The notes below the pieces were generated by a model, which ran no database searches, was not told where the DNA came from, and saw only the letters and a program-made list of their open reading frames with translations. A stretch of 9,422 bases of DNA from an uncultured Acholeplasmataceae bacterium (GTDB lineage: Bacteria > Bacillota_I > Bacilli_A > Acholeplasmatales > Acholeplasmataceae), in assembly GCA_937983315.1 (NCBI GenBank), contig CALKAH010000401.1, forward strand, positions 1 to 9,422, in the 5' to 3' direction. This document shows positions 1-6,386 of this stretch, piece by piece (within the stretch, counting starts at the first letter, position 1; every line of letters begins with the position of its first letter). A program made the translations under genes and the position numbers.

Positions 1-46
1 AGATCGTATTCGGTGACTGGAGTTCAGACGTGTGCTCTTCCGATCT
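1..46 (+). other. Illumina adapter remnant (P7 tail, index, Read-2 primer)
   Basis: Positions 13-46 match the 34-base Illumina Read-2/multiplexing primer exactly from memory, beginning GTGACTGGAG and ending GCTCTTCCGATCT. Positions 1-4 (AGAT) fit the end of the P7 primer, and positions 5-12 (CGTATTCG) fit an 8-base i7 index between them. The genuine genome sequence therefore starts at 47. The adapter supplies a false GTG start at 32, which adds an artificial five-residue beginning (V/M-L-F-R-S) to the truncated trkA reading frame. Confidence 0.97.
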
Positions 47-511
47 ACCAATGATATTGATAATTATGTTGCGTGTATTACAGCAAAATATCTCTTTCAT
101 GCAAAACGGGTTGTCTGCGTTGTTCGTAATCCCAAACGAGTCTCTGTGTTTAAAAAACTAGGCATTGATTCCGTGATTAGTTCAACATACTTGTTGGGAG
201 AAAGCATTAAGAATGAGTCCGTTCTTGAGGATATTATTCGAACGATAACTATTGAAAATGAACGCATTCTCATTATGGAAATGACACTAGAAGAGTCATC
301 CAGTCTAGCTCATTGTCGTGTCAAAGATGCTCATATTCCACCTTATATCACTATAGGATGTATTTATCGTGATCCTGAAGTAATTATTGTCAACGGTGAT
401 ACAACATTGCTTCCTCACGATCGACTAATCATATTATCGACACCCTCTTATCAACAAGAAGTCATCACTTTCATTCAAAAGAAGGATAACAATCATGCGG
501 CAAACCATTAA
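47..511 (+). CDS. trkA: Trk potassium uptake protein TrkA, C-terminal fragment (5' end missing)
   Basis: About 154 genuine residues remain of a protein that is usually about 450 residues long with two RCK modules. TrkA is the cytosolic, nucleotide-binding gating ring of Trk/Ktr potassium channels. The fragment starts inside the second Rossmann-like RCK_N domain, at the typical N-D-(D/E)-x-N segment (NDIDNYVA), followed by R-V-x-x-V-x-N-P-K-R and L-G-I-D-S-V-I-S. It ends with an RCK_C domain recognisable by I-T-I-G-C-I-Y-R-D and the N-G-D-T-x-L-x-x-x-D-R-L-I-I-L-S pattern. The glycine-rich nucleotide loop must lie upstream, off the contig. The apparent start at 32 is adapter, so no real start is present. 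The 3' end overlaps trkH by 17 bases, which supports co-transcription and coupled translation of the two partners. Confidence 0.88.
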   Translation, partial: TNDIDNYVACITAKYLFHAKRVVCVVRNPKRVSVFKKLGIDSVISSTYLLGESIKNESVLEDIIRTITIENERILIMEMTLEESSSLAHCRVKDAHIPPYITIGCIYRDPEVIIVNGDTTLLPHDRLIILSTPSYQQEVITFIQKKDNNHAANH

Positions 512-1955
512 AGGTTATCCGATGCTCATTGGATATTTGGGATATTTTATGATGATGATGGGATTGATTCTACTTCTCCCATTAATCATCATGATTTTTT
601 ATCCCGAAGAACAATCTTTTGCATATGCATGGATTATACCAGGAGTATTGTGTCTTGTAATTGGTTATTTACTAACCCTTATTCTTAAGGGACGTGAACC
701 CTTAAAACTTGAACGTCATCAAGATGCTATTTTACTTTTGCTCATATGGATAATCGCGATTTTTGTTTCCGCATTCCCAATTTATCTTCTTGGTGGTTAC
801 ACATTTACACAAAGTATTTTTGAAGCAACTAGTGGATATTCAACTACAGGATTAAGCATTGTTGATGTTGCATCTGCATCAAAAACACTACTGTTTTACC
901 GAAGCTTGATGCAGTTTTTTGGAGGTGTAGGCTTAGTCCTGGTGTTAACATCTACTTTATCTGATCGTTATGGTATAAGACTATATACAGCAGAAGGACA
1001 TAACGATAAAGTTCTACCTAATCTGGCAAAATCAGCTCGGCTTATATTATCACTTTATACAATTTATATCGTCATAGGAACAATGGGTTACGTCATGTTT
1101 GGAATGTCGTGGTTTGATGCTATAAATCATTCTACTGGAAGTTTATCAACAGGGGGATTTTCGACTCAAGTAGAATCTATTGGTCACTATCAAAGTGCAC
1201 CAATCGAATGGATAACCATCATTTTAATGCTTCTTGGTAGTACCAACTTTATCGTTCATCTATGGTTACTCAAAGGCAAACTTCGTATGGGTATCCATCA
1301 CATTGAAGTACAATTGTTTCTGGTATTGACTCCAATTGTGATCATTGTGATGTGGTATGCACTTTCGGTAGCATCATATCCACATGCTTTAAGGATTGCT
1401 ATTTTTCAATATGTTTCTGCGATCACGACAACAGGATTTCAAACGATTCCGACTTTCCAATCTTTGCCACCACTTTTTATTTTTAGTGTTATAATGATGA
1501 TGATTATCGGTGGTCAAGCTGGTTCCACATCAGGAGGAATTAAGCAGTTTCGCATTGGGTTGATGCTCAAAGGAATGTATTGGAGTATACGTGATCGCAT
1601 TTCACATCAACGAACAATACATGCGCATGATATCTATAAATTTGGTAAACGACTCCAAGTACAAGATAATGATCTTCATGCAACCCATGCATTCATCATG
1701 TTATATCTTATGGTCCTTGTGATCGGAACACTTATTTTTACATCTTATGGATATACACTTGAAGAAAGTATATTTGAGTTCTCATCATCGTTGGGTACTG
1801 TTGGTTTGTCGATTGGTATAATTGGACCACAAACACCTTCTCCATTATTATGGACATCGATATTGGGTATGATTTTAGGACGTTTGGAGTTTTATGTGGT
1901 CATCATTGCATGTTCTACTTTATTTATTAAGTCTTTTAAAAAGAAGGTCTTATGA
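495..1955 (+). CDS. trkH: Trk potassium channel membrane subunit TrkH
   Basis: A 486-residue, strongly hydrophobic protein of the usual TrkH length. TrkH is the potassium-translocating membrane subunit and is gated by TrkA, encoded just upstream. All four pore-loop filter motifs can be seen: T-T-G-L-S (glycine 119), S-T-G-G-F-S (glycine 221), T-T-T-G-F-Q (glycine 314) and G-T-V-G-L-S (glycine 437). Other family marks are FFGGVGLVLV at 141-150, GGQAGSTSGGIKQFR at 339-353 (intramembrane gating loop region) and LGRLEF at 461-466, which favours TrkH over KtrB. The start at 495 is preceded by GAAGGAT at about 8 bases distance. It lies inside the end of trkA (17-base overlap), and its TGA stop overlaps the start of the kinase gene. 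The protein appears complete and intact. Confidence 0.95.
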   Translation: MRQTIKGYPMLIGYLGYFMMMMGLILLLPLIIMIFYPEEQSFAYAWIIPGVLCLVIGYLLTLILKGREPLKLERHQDAILLLLIWIIAIFVSAFPIYLLGGYTFTQSIFEATSGYSTTGLSIVDVASASKTLLFYRSLMQFFGGVGLVLVLTSTLSDRYGIRLYTAEGHNDKVLPNLAKSARLILSLYTIYIVIGTMGYVMFGMSWFDAINHSTGSLSTGGFSTQVESIGHYQSAPIEWITIILMLLGSTNFIVHLWLLKGKLRMGIHHIEVQLFLVLTPIVIIVMWYALSVASYPHALRIAIFQYVSAITTTGFQTIPTFQSLPPLFIFSVIMMMIIGGQAGSTSGGIKQFRIGLMLKGMYWSIRDRISHQRTIHAHDIYKFGKRLQVQDNDLHATHAFIMLYLMVLVIGTLIFTSYGYTLEESIFEFSSSLGTVGLSIGIIGPQTPSPLLWTSILGMILGRLEFYVVIIACSTLFIKSFKKKVL

Positions 1956-3460
1956 TGAAAAAGAAGGTCATCAAACATATCCTTTTCATGAGTCTTATTG
2001 TTTTAGTCTCAACACTACTTGCATTTGGCTTTGAACAATTAGGTCTACGTCGTGAAAATATTCTTTTAATCTATGTCGCTTCAATCATGATTATTACCAT
2101 TCAAACCAAAAGTTTAGTGAATGGTTTGATCACGACCTTCATTCTTGTGTTTATCTTTAATTTCTTTTTTACGGAACCCAAGTACACAATTATCATTAAT
2201 GATGTCAACTATATTATTACATTGTTTATTTTTGTTGTCGTTCTTATCATAACAGGTGCGCAAACAACGAATTTACAGCATCAAATCCACTACGCTACAA
2301 GTAATGCAAAAAAGATTGAGTCACTTTATATGTTAGCTTCTCAACTGTTACATGTCATATCTGAACACGAGGTGATTGAACAGACTTTATCTCACATGCG
2401 TACTGACATCAATCGTCAATTATGCTTTGTCAAAAGTGATGGAGAACGTATCGGTGATTTGTTTGTTGAAGATCATCAATTACCACTGATCAAACGATTA
2501 ATTAAAGATCGCATTTCTGGTGGAGCATTTGAAATGGTTCATCGTGAATTGGGATTTAAAGTGCTCATTGTGCAATCTATAAATCACATCTATGGTGCAC
2601 TATGCATCGATTGTATTCAAGGCGATATTTTAGTAAGTGATCGTGATTTCATACAAACCGTGTTGTTGATGATGACAAGTGTACTCGAGCGAGAATATGG
2701 TATTCATGTCGAACAGGTATCGAAAATTGCGATTGAAAAGGAACGTTTTAAGACAACTCTTCTTCGTAGTATTTCTCACGATTTAAGAACACCATTGACT
2801 ACATTGCAAACAGGTCTTAGTCTACTTGATGAAAGCTACTCCATGCTAGATGATATAACAAAAAAAGAGATGGTCAATGAACTATATAACGAAACCGGAC
2901 GGCTATCTGAATTTGTTGAAAATATTCTGTACATGACGCGATTAAGTGCCCAGAATAATGTGTTGAACCTTCAAAAAGAACTTGTAGAGGATCTCTTGGG
3001 TGCAGTTAAGGAACGTGTAGTGAATCGCTTGGGAGATCACGTTTTAGAGATTATTGATAGTGGTAGCATGATGATTACTGTTGATGGCCAATTGATCATT
3101 CAGGTATTAACTAACTTAGTTGATAACGCTATTAAGCATACCCATCCACAATCATCAATTTCTGTTTTATTTCAGATGAAGTCTACTCATTATATTTTCG
3201 AAGTCGTAGATAATGGTGGTGGTATACCCGAAGCACATTTGGATCATATATTTGAGGATTTCAAAACGTTTAGTAGACAGTCTGGTGATTCAAAACGTGG
3301 TGTAGGCTTTGGATTATTCATTTGTCAATCGATTGTACAAGCACATGGTGGATGGATCAAAGCATATAACAATAAACTTGGGGGTGCGACATTCCATCTT
3401 GAAATACCAAAACCTGGAGGTGACATCAATCATGAGCAAACAGAAAATCCTTCTGATTGA
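1952..3460 (+). CDS. kdpD: KdpD-like sensor histidine kinase lacking the N-terminal KdpD/USP regions
   Basis: A 502-residue membrane histidine kinase. Residues 7-102 form four hydrophobic segments like the DUF4118 membrane domain of KdpD, including the FNFFFTEP turn at 69-76. A linker/GAF-like region (about 120-250) follows, then a HisKA domain with phosphoacceptor H276 in SISHDLRTP, and an ATPase domain with the N box (TNLVDNAIKHT, 387-397), G1 (D420-N-G-G-G) and G2 (GVGFGLF, 450-456). Classical KdpD is about 900 residues with an N-terminal KdpD domain and a universal-stress-like domain; both are absent here, so this is a short KdpD variant or a relative. ATG codons at 1952 and 1955 are both possible; the second lies 7 bases from AAGG and only 4 bases separate the first. 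It overlaps trkH by 1-4 bases and the regulator gene by 29 bases. Confidence 0.85.
   Translation: MMKKKVIKHILFMSLIVLVSTLLAFGFEQLGLRRENILLIYVASIMIITIQTKSLVNGLITTFILVFIFNFFFTEPKYTIIINDVNYIITLFIFVVVLIITGAQTTNLQHQIHYATSNAKKIESLYMLASQLLHVISEHEVIEQTLSHMRTDINRQLCFVKSDGERIGDLFVEDHQLPLIKRLIKDRISGGAFEMVHRELGFKVLIVQSINHIYGALCIDCIQGDILVSDRDFIQTVLLMMTSVLEREYGIHVEQVSKIAIEKERFKTTLLRSISHDLRTPLTTLQTGLSLLDESYSMLDDITKKEMVNELYNETGRLSEFVENILYMTRLSAQNNVLNLQKELVEDLLGAVKERVVNRLGDHVLEIIDSGSMMITVDGQLIIQVLTNLVDNAIKHTHPQSSISVLFQMKSTHYIFEVVDNGGGIPEAHLDHIFEDFKTFSRQSGDSKRGVGFGLFICQSIVQAHGGWIKAYNNKLGGATFHLEIPKPGGDINHEQTENPSD
3416..3423 (+). promoter_or_regulatory. Strong ribosome binding site that fixes the kdpE start
   Basis: GGAGGTGA lies 8 bases before the ATG at 3432, inside the end of the kinase gene. 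A longer in-frame extension upstream to 3309 would add 41 residues that do not look like a receiver domain and lies wholly within the kinase gene. The site therefore decides for the start at 3432, which gives MSKQKILLIEDD, a standard response regulator beginning. Confidence 0.85.
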
Positions 3461-4115
3461 AGACGATCCTATCATTCAACGTTTTTTAACGCTAGCATTA
3501 AAAACTCATCAATATGATGTGATCAATGCTTTTGAAGGCAGTATTGGTCTATCGATGTTAATCAATCAACATGTTGATTTAATCTTACTTGATTTAGGAT
3601 TACCTGATATCGATGGGATGCAGGTATTAAAAGAGATACGAGCTGTATCTCAAATACCTATTATCATCATCTCAGCACGAGGCCGTGAGGAAGATAAGGT
3701 TGTTGCTCTCGATGAAGGTGCTAATGATTATGTAACAAAACCATTTAATATCAATGAAGTATTAGCTAGAATTCGTGTTGCGTTGCGATTCCAAAATGTC
3801 GAAGATGAACCCACATTTACGTATAAACAGCTCTTTGTAGATTTTGAAAAAAGAATGGTTAAAATGGGGATTCAAGATATCCATTTAACACCGATCGAGT
3901 TCAAATTACTGGAACTATTAATTAAGAATCAGGGTAAAGTGTTAACTCACTCATTCATCCAGAAGCATGTATGGGGATATGAAACCGTTGATGATTATCA
4001 ATCCTTACGTGTATTTATGGCATCAATAAGAAAAAAATTAGCGATCGATCCCGAACGCACTTCTTACATTATGACTGAAGTTGGTGTAGGCTATCGATTA
4101 CGAGATGATACTTAA
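3432..4115 (+). CDS. kdpE: KdpE-like OmpR-family response regulator
   Basis: A 227-residue regulator, almost the same length as KdpE (about 225). The receiver domain (about 4-118) has the acidic pair D11/D12, phosphoacceptor D54 (LILLDLGLPD), S81 in IIIISAR and K103 in YVTKPF. The C-terminal winged-helix domain (about 127-225) shows LTPIEFKLLELL, the recognition-helix region with S-L-R-V-F-M-A-S-I-R-K-K-L, and the final GVGYRL wing. It is expected to receive phosphate from the adjacent kinase, with whose gene it overlaps by 29 bases, and to bind DNA. The likely targets are the promoter of this operon or other potassium transport genes; no kdpFABC is in the window, so the target is inference. 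A terminator follows immediately. Confidence 0.88.
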   Translation: MSKQKILLIEDDPIIQRFLTLALKTHQYDVINAFEGSIGLSMLINQHVDLILLDLGLPDIDGMQVLKEIRAVSQIPIIIISARGREEDKVVALDEGANDYVTKPFNINEVLARIRVALRFQNVEDEPTFTYKQLFVDFEKRMVKMGIQDIHLTPIEFKLLELLIKNQGKVLTHSFIQKHVWGYETVDDYQSLRVFMASIRKKLAIDPERTSYIMTEVGVGYRLRDDT

Positions 4116-4150
4116 AAAATGAGCACGAAACCTAAATTTCGTGCTTTTGT
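4114..4150. terminator. Bidirectional intrinsic terminator between convergent genes
   Basis: A perfect 9-base-pair stem AGCACGAAA (4122-4130) and TTTCGTGCT (4137-4145) encloses the six-base loop CCTAAA. On the + strand it runs into TTTTGTTT after kdpE. On the - strand it is followed by CATTTTTTAA, downstream of the convergent response regulator gene. The whole element fits in the 35 bases between the two stop codons, so one hairpin serves both transcripts. Confidence 0.9.
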
Positions 4151-4858
4151 TTATGATATCCCCTGTTTCGCGTAGTCGCCCAATTTATAACCAAATCCCC
4201 ACATCGTCATCACGATCTTCGGATTGGATGGGTCATCTTCAATTTTTTCTCTTAAACGTCTGATATGGACATTGATGACATTATCATTATAATAATATTC
4301 TTCACCCCAAACCGTACGATACATTTGTTGTTTGGAGAATGTCTGATCGGGATGTGTGAGGAGTAATTTCAGTATTTCGAATTCTTTTAATGTCAAATCA
4401 ACTAACTTACCGGCTTTTTTCACTTCAAAATTAGCAAGATTGACATCAAGATCTCCGATTTCAATCTTCTGCTTGACCTCTTTATCCATCTGCTTATGAG
4501 CACGTCTTAAGACAGCTTTGACGCGTGCAATCAGTTCAAGCATCGAAAAAGGTTTTGCGAGATAGTCATCGGCACCCAATCCAAGATTGATGGCTTTTTC
4601 AACATCGGTGTCTTTCGTCGAGATAATGATGACAGGAACATCACCTTTTGAACGAATATGCTTGAGCACATTTTCGCCACTGATCTTCGGTAACATCAAG
4701 TCTAGAAGGACAGCATCATAGGTGATCATATCAAATTGTTTAATCGCTTCATCCCCATCAAAGACAGCCTTAACTTCAAACATTTCTTCTTTTAACTTGG
4801 ATTCAATGCTTCTGCTGATCAATACATTGTCTTCAACAATTAAGATTTTTTGAGCCAT
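4151..4858 (-). CDS. Orphan OmpR/PhoB-family response regulator
   Basis: A 235-residue transcription regulator. The receiver domain (about 3-118) carries the acidic pair E9/D10, phosphoacceptor D53 in AVLLDLMLP, S80 in VIIIST and K102 in LAKPF. The winged-helix domain (about 132-228) shows LTLKEFEILKLLL, NVINVHIRRLREKI and the WGFGYKL wing. All phosphorylation residues are present, so it should respond to a kinase, yet none is encoded next to it: the left neighbour is the convergent kdpE and the right neighbour is lacI behind terminators. It is thus an orphan and its partner and targets are unknown. Its start is supported by GAGG 7 bases upstream. It differs clearly in sequence from the neighbouring KdpE-like protein, so it is not a recent copy. 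Confidence 0.9.
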   Translation of the reverse strand: MAQKILIVEDNVLISRSIESKLKEEMFEVKAVFDGDEAIKQFDMITYDAVLLDLMLPKISGENVLKHIRSKGDVPVIIISTKDTDVEKAINLGLGADDYLAKPFSMLELIARVKAVLRRAHKQMDKEVKQKIEIGDLDVNLANFEVKKAGKLVDLTLKEFEILKLLLTHPDQTFSKQQMYRTVWGEEYYYNDNVINVHIRRLREKIEDDPSNPKIVMTMWGFGYKLGDYAKQGIS

Positions 4859-4925
4859 AGAATTACCTCGCTTTGTATGAAAGTCGCGTGCTATTCTTAA
4901 TAAACAGGATGGTTCTTACAATTTC

Positions 4926-4953
4926 ATTATATCATGCCAATCTTAAATGTATA
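4926..4953 (-). promoter_or_regulatory. Extended -10 promoter of the orphan response regulator
   Basis: On the - strand the sequence TGATATAAT (4934-4926) is a perfect -10 box with an extended TG. A TATACA element (4953-4948), matching four of six -35 positions, lies 16 bases upstream. The predicted transcript would start near 4919, giving a leader of about 60 bases with the Shine-Dalgarno GAGG at 4869-4866. The promoter lies just after the T run of the upstream terminator, so the regulator can be transcribed independently of it. Confidence 0.65.
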
Positions 4954-4956
4954 CAT

Positions 4957-4998
4957 AAAAAAACGCCTTGACTGCACGGGGGGGATGGCAATCAAGGC
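4957..4998 (-). terminator. Intrinsic terminator of the candidate RNA
   Basis: On the - strand GCCTTGA (4998-4992) pairs with TCAAGGC (4971-4965), extended by GCA/TGC-type pairs after one mismatch, then G and seven T residues (4963-4957). The loop contains a run of seven C residues (4984-4978). The signal is strong and is separate from the lacI terminator 140 bases upstream, which indicates a distinct transcript ending here. Confidence 0.85.
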
Positions 4999-5072
4999 TA
5001 CCGAGTCACATGGAAACGACACCCTTTTCCAAAAGGGAATAGTGCGTCTTCGGTGTTTCAACGTCTCTCGAT
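4957..5072 (-). ncRNA. Candidate structured small RNA or leader, class not recognised
   Basis: This about 115-base non-coding stretch between lacI and the response regulator has a perfect TATAAT upstream and a strong intrinsic terminator at its end on the - strand. The body can fold as nested stems: CGAG/CTCG, GAAAC/GTTTC, GAC/GTC and CCCTTTT/AAAAGGG (5022-5037, a 16-base palindrome). An alternative ACCGA/TCGGT pairing is also possible. I compared it by eye with remembered consensus features of T-box, SAM-I, c-di-GMP-I, guanidine-I, TPP, glycine and fluoride riboswitches and of the SRP RNA, and no family fits. It may be an independent small RNA, or an attenuating leader of the regulator gene. 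No reading frame here looks protein-coding. Confidence 0.5.
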
Positions 5073-5078
5073 ATTTCC

Positions 5079-5107
5079 ATTATAACGTATGTGCGAAAGA
5101 AATTGAA
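5079..5107 (-). promoter_or_regulatory. Candidate promoter of the structured RNA
   Basis: A perfect TATAAT lies at 5084-5079 on the - strand, between the lacI terminator and the structured region. The best -35 at 17 bases spacing is TTCAAT (5107-5102), only three of six consensus positions. Transcription would begin near 5072. The call rests on the -10 box and on its position between two terminators. Confidence 0.45.
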
Positions 5108-5129
5108 AGAAATATGTCATTTTTTACAC

Positions 5130-5158
5130 AAAAAGAAAACGAGTGAAATCACTCGTTT
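5130..5158 (-). terminator. Terminator overlapping the end of the lacI gene
   Basis: The inverted repeat AAACGAGTGA (5137-5146) and TCACTCGTTT (5149-5158) can form a 9-10 base-pair stem with a very small loop. On the - strand it is followed by TTTTCTTTTTG. The lacI stop codon (5151-5149) lies within the hairpin, so the coding end and the terminator are shared sequence. Confidence 0.8.
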
Positions 5159-6165
5159 GAAAAATGCTTTCGTTTCTTACATGAATCTCTGACGATGATC
5201 TCTGTATCTACAATAATGGGATCAATCGTTCGCACTTTACCATCCATCATACCGAGCAAAGTGTCACAGGCATACTGTCCAAAAGCTTCATAATTTTGAC
5301 GGACGGTTGTTAGTTTAGGTGTAACGATTTCACAAACATGAAGATCATCAAAACCAATCACGGATACATCATCAGGGACAGAAAAACCGTGTGTATTCAA
5401 GTAATTAATCGCACCAATGGCCATGAGATCAGAGACCGAACATACCGCTTCAGGTAGTCCATGCATCTCAAAGATCATTTTCATGGTTTGGTGGCCTTCT
5501 TCATAACTATACGATTCATTCGATTTATCAGGTAAGTAAAGAGGCTCAAGGCCTTTTTCATGCATGAAGTCAAGATAGGCACGTAGACGTTCACGACCGA
5601 TAAAGTTGGTATACGATCCATTGATAAATGCAATCCGTTTATGACCGAGTTCATACAGGTACTTGCAGCTTCGTTTGATTGAATGATAGGAATCGGAAAA
5701 AATAGAGTTAGGTCCTTTTTCATGGGGGTCGAGTGTGAGGACAGCTAATTGACTTTGATAGAGTTTACGGATAGCTTCTTGATTGTCACCACCTGAAACA
5801 ACGAGTACAGCATCGACATTTTTTGAGTTGCAATGCTTTAAATAATCGAGTCCCGATTCCGTATTATGAGATAACAACAAAATATCGTATCCTCGTGACT
5901 CAACGACCTTACGAAAGGCTTCCAAAACGCCTGAGAAGAACAGGTTTTTCAACCCGTATTCGACTTCGTAAACGACACCGATGGTGTTGGATCGTTTACG
6001 CACTAAACTTTGCGCGGTTGCATTAGGCATATAGCCAAGTTCTTCGGCGATAGCTGTCACACGTTTACGTGTTTGTTCACTGATTTCTGTATAACCATTC
6101 AGTGCTTTTGATACGGTAGAGATCGATACTTTCGAGAGTTTCGCAATTTCATCAATGGTGACCAT
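5149..6165 (-). CDS. LacI-family transcriptional regulator
   Basis: A 338-residue regulator of normal LacI-family length. The N-terminal helix-turn-helix spans about residues 3-24 (DEIAKLSKVSISTVSKALNG), followed by the hinge helix (NATAQSLV, 48-55) with the minor-groove leucine L54. From residue 60 a periplasmic-binding-protein-like effector domain follows, including GHKRIAFINGS, SDLMAIGAINYL and VIGFDDL, with T-P-K-L-T-T-V-R-Q near the end. Such proteins usually repress sugar genes and release DNA on binding a sugar. The neighbouring GH3 and GH94-like genes on the same strand suggest a beta-glucoside or beta-gluco-oligosaccharide effector; this is inference. The start ATG has GAGG four bases upstream, a short but usable spacing. 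The gene is in its own unit: 221 bases separate it from the GH3 gene and a terminator closes it. Confidence 0.93.
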   Translation of the reverse strand: MVTIDEIAKLSKVSISTVSKALNGYTEISEQTRKRVTAIAEELGYMPNATAQSLVRKRSNTIGVVYEVEYGLKNLFFSGVLEAFRKVVESRGYDILLLSHNTESGLDYLKHCNSKNVDAVLVVSGGDNQEAIRKLYQSQLAVLTLDPHEKGPNSIFSDSYHSIKRSCKYLYELGHKRIAFINGSYTNFIGRERLRAYLDFMHEKGLEPLYLPDKSNESYSYEEGHQTMKMIFEMHGLPEAVCSVSDLMAIGAINYLNTHGFSVPDDVSVIGFDDLHVCEIVTPKLTTVRQNYEAFGQYACDTLLGMMDGKVRTIDPIIVDTEIIVRDSCKKRKHFSNE

Positions 6166-6386
6166 GAATCCTCACTTCCAATCCAAAGATATTGTATCAA
6201 AATGGGATGAAAATTGTATTCATTCCATGAAAATTCACGAATGATATCACGAAAAACATGTTTTTTTCGTTTGTTTCGCGCGAAAATATTGCAGATGTGC
6301 TCGTTTCATTCGAATATTGTGCAATGATGAGCTCGATTATTCATTCGTTTTTCGTTCGTTTCGTTGAATTCAAAACAATGATCAAC
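6166..6386. promoter_or_regulatory. lacI upstream region with candidate operators
   Basis: This 221-base AT-rich stretch contains no credible gene. It carries an exact palindrome TTTCGCGCGAAA (6274-6285) and an exact palindrome AAAAACATGTTTTT (6252-6265), widened by flanking ACG/CGT. There is also a TCATTC/GAATGA inverted repeat (6220-6225, 6239-6244), ATTCGAAT near 6310, and several TCGTT repeats, mainly at 6345-6366. LacI-family operators are short palindromes, so autoregulation from here is plausible, but no operator can be assigned. No clear intrinsic terminator follows the GH3 stop codon, so read-through into lacI is possible. Confidence 0.4.
6191..6199 (-). promoter_or_regulatory. Candidate extended -10 promoter of lacI
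   Basis: On the - strand TGATACAAT (6199-6191) is an extended -10 with five of six consensus bases, in the same TG-A form as the promoter of the response regulator. No good -35 is seen at 16-18 bases. The start would be near 6184, giving a leader of about 18 bases that just contains the GAGG ribosome binding site. Confidence 0.45.

Noticed and set aside
3309..3431. A 41-residue N-terminal extension of the KdpE-like regulator
   Set aside because: It lies entirely inside the kinase gene, is not receiver-like, and the strong GGAGGTGA site supports the ATG at 3432.
4957..5072. A known riboswitch such as T-box or c-di-GMP-I
   Set aside because: A GGGTG word before the terminator recalls a T-box and a GGTAGC word recalls c-di-GMP-I, but the conserved cores (the T-box GGTGGNACCGCG-type sequence, the GEMM GGGCAAACC and ACGCAAAGCC segments) are absent.
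4934..5146. A 70-codon open frame on the + strand in the intergenic region
   Set aside because: It runs antisense through a promoter, the structured RNA and its terminator, has no clear Shine-Dalgarno and its protein shows no recognisable features.
6300..6386. An intrinsic terminator after the GH3 stop codon
   Set aside because: A weak GCTC...GAGC fold exists near 6299-6333, but it has internal mismatches and no T run follows on the - strand.
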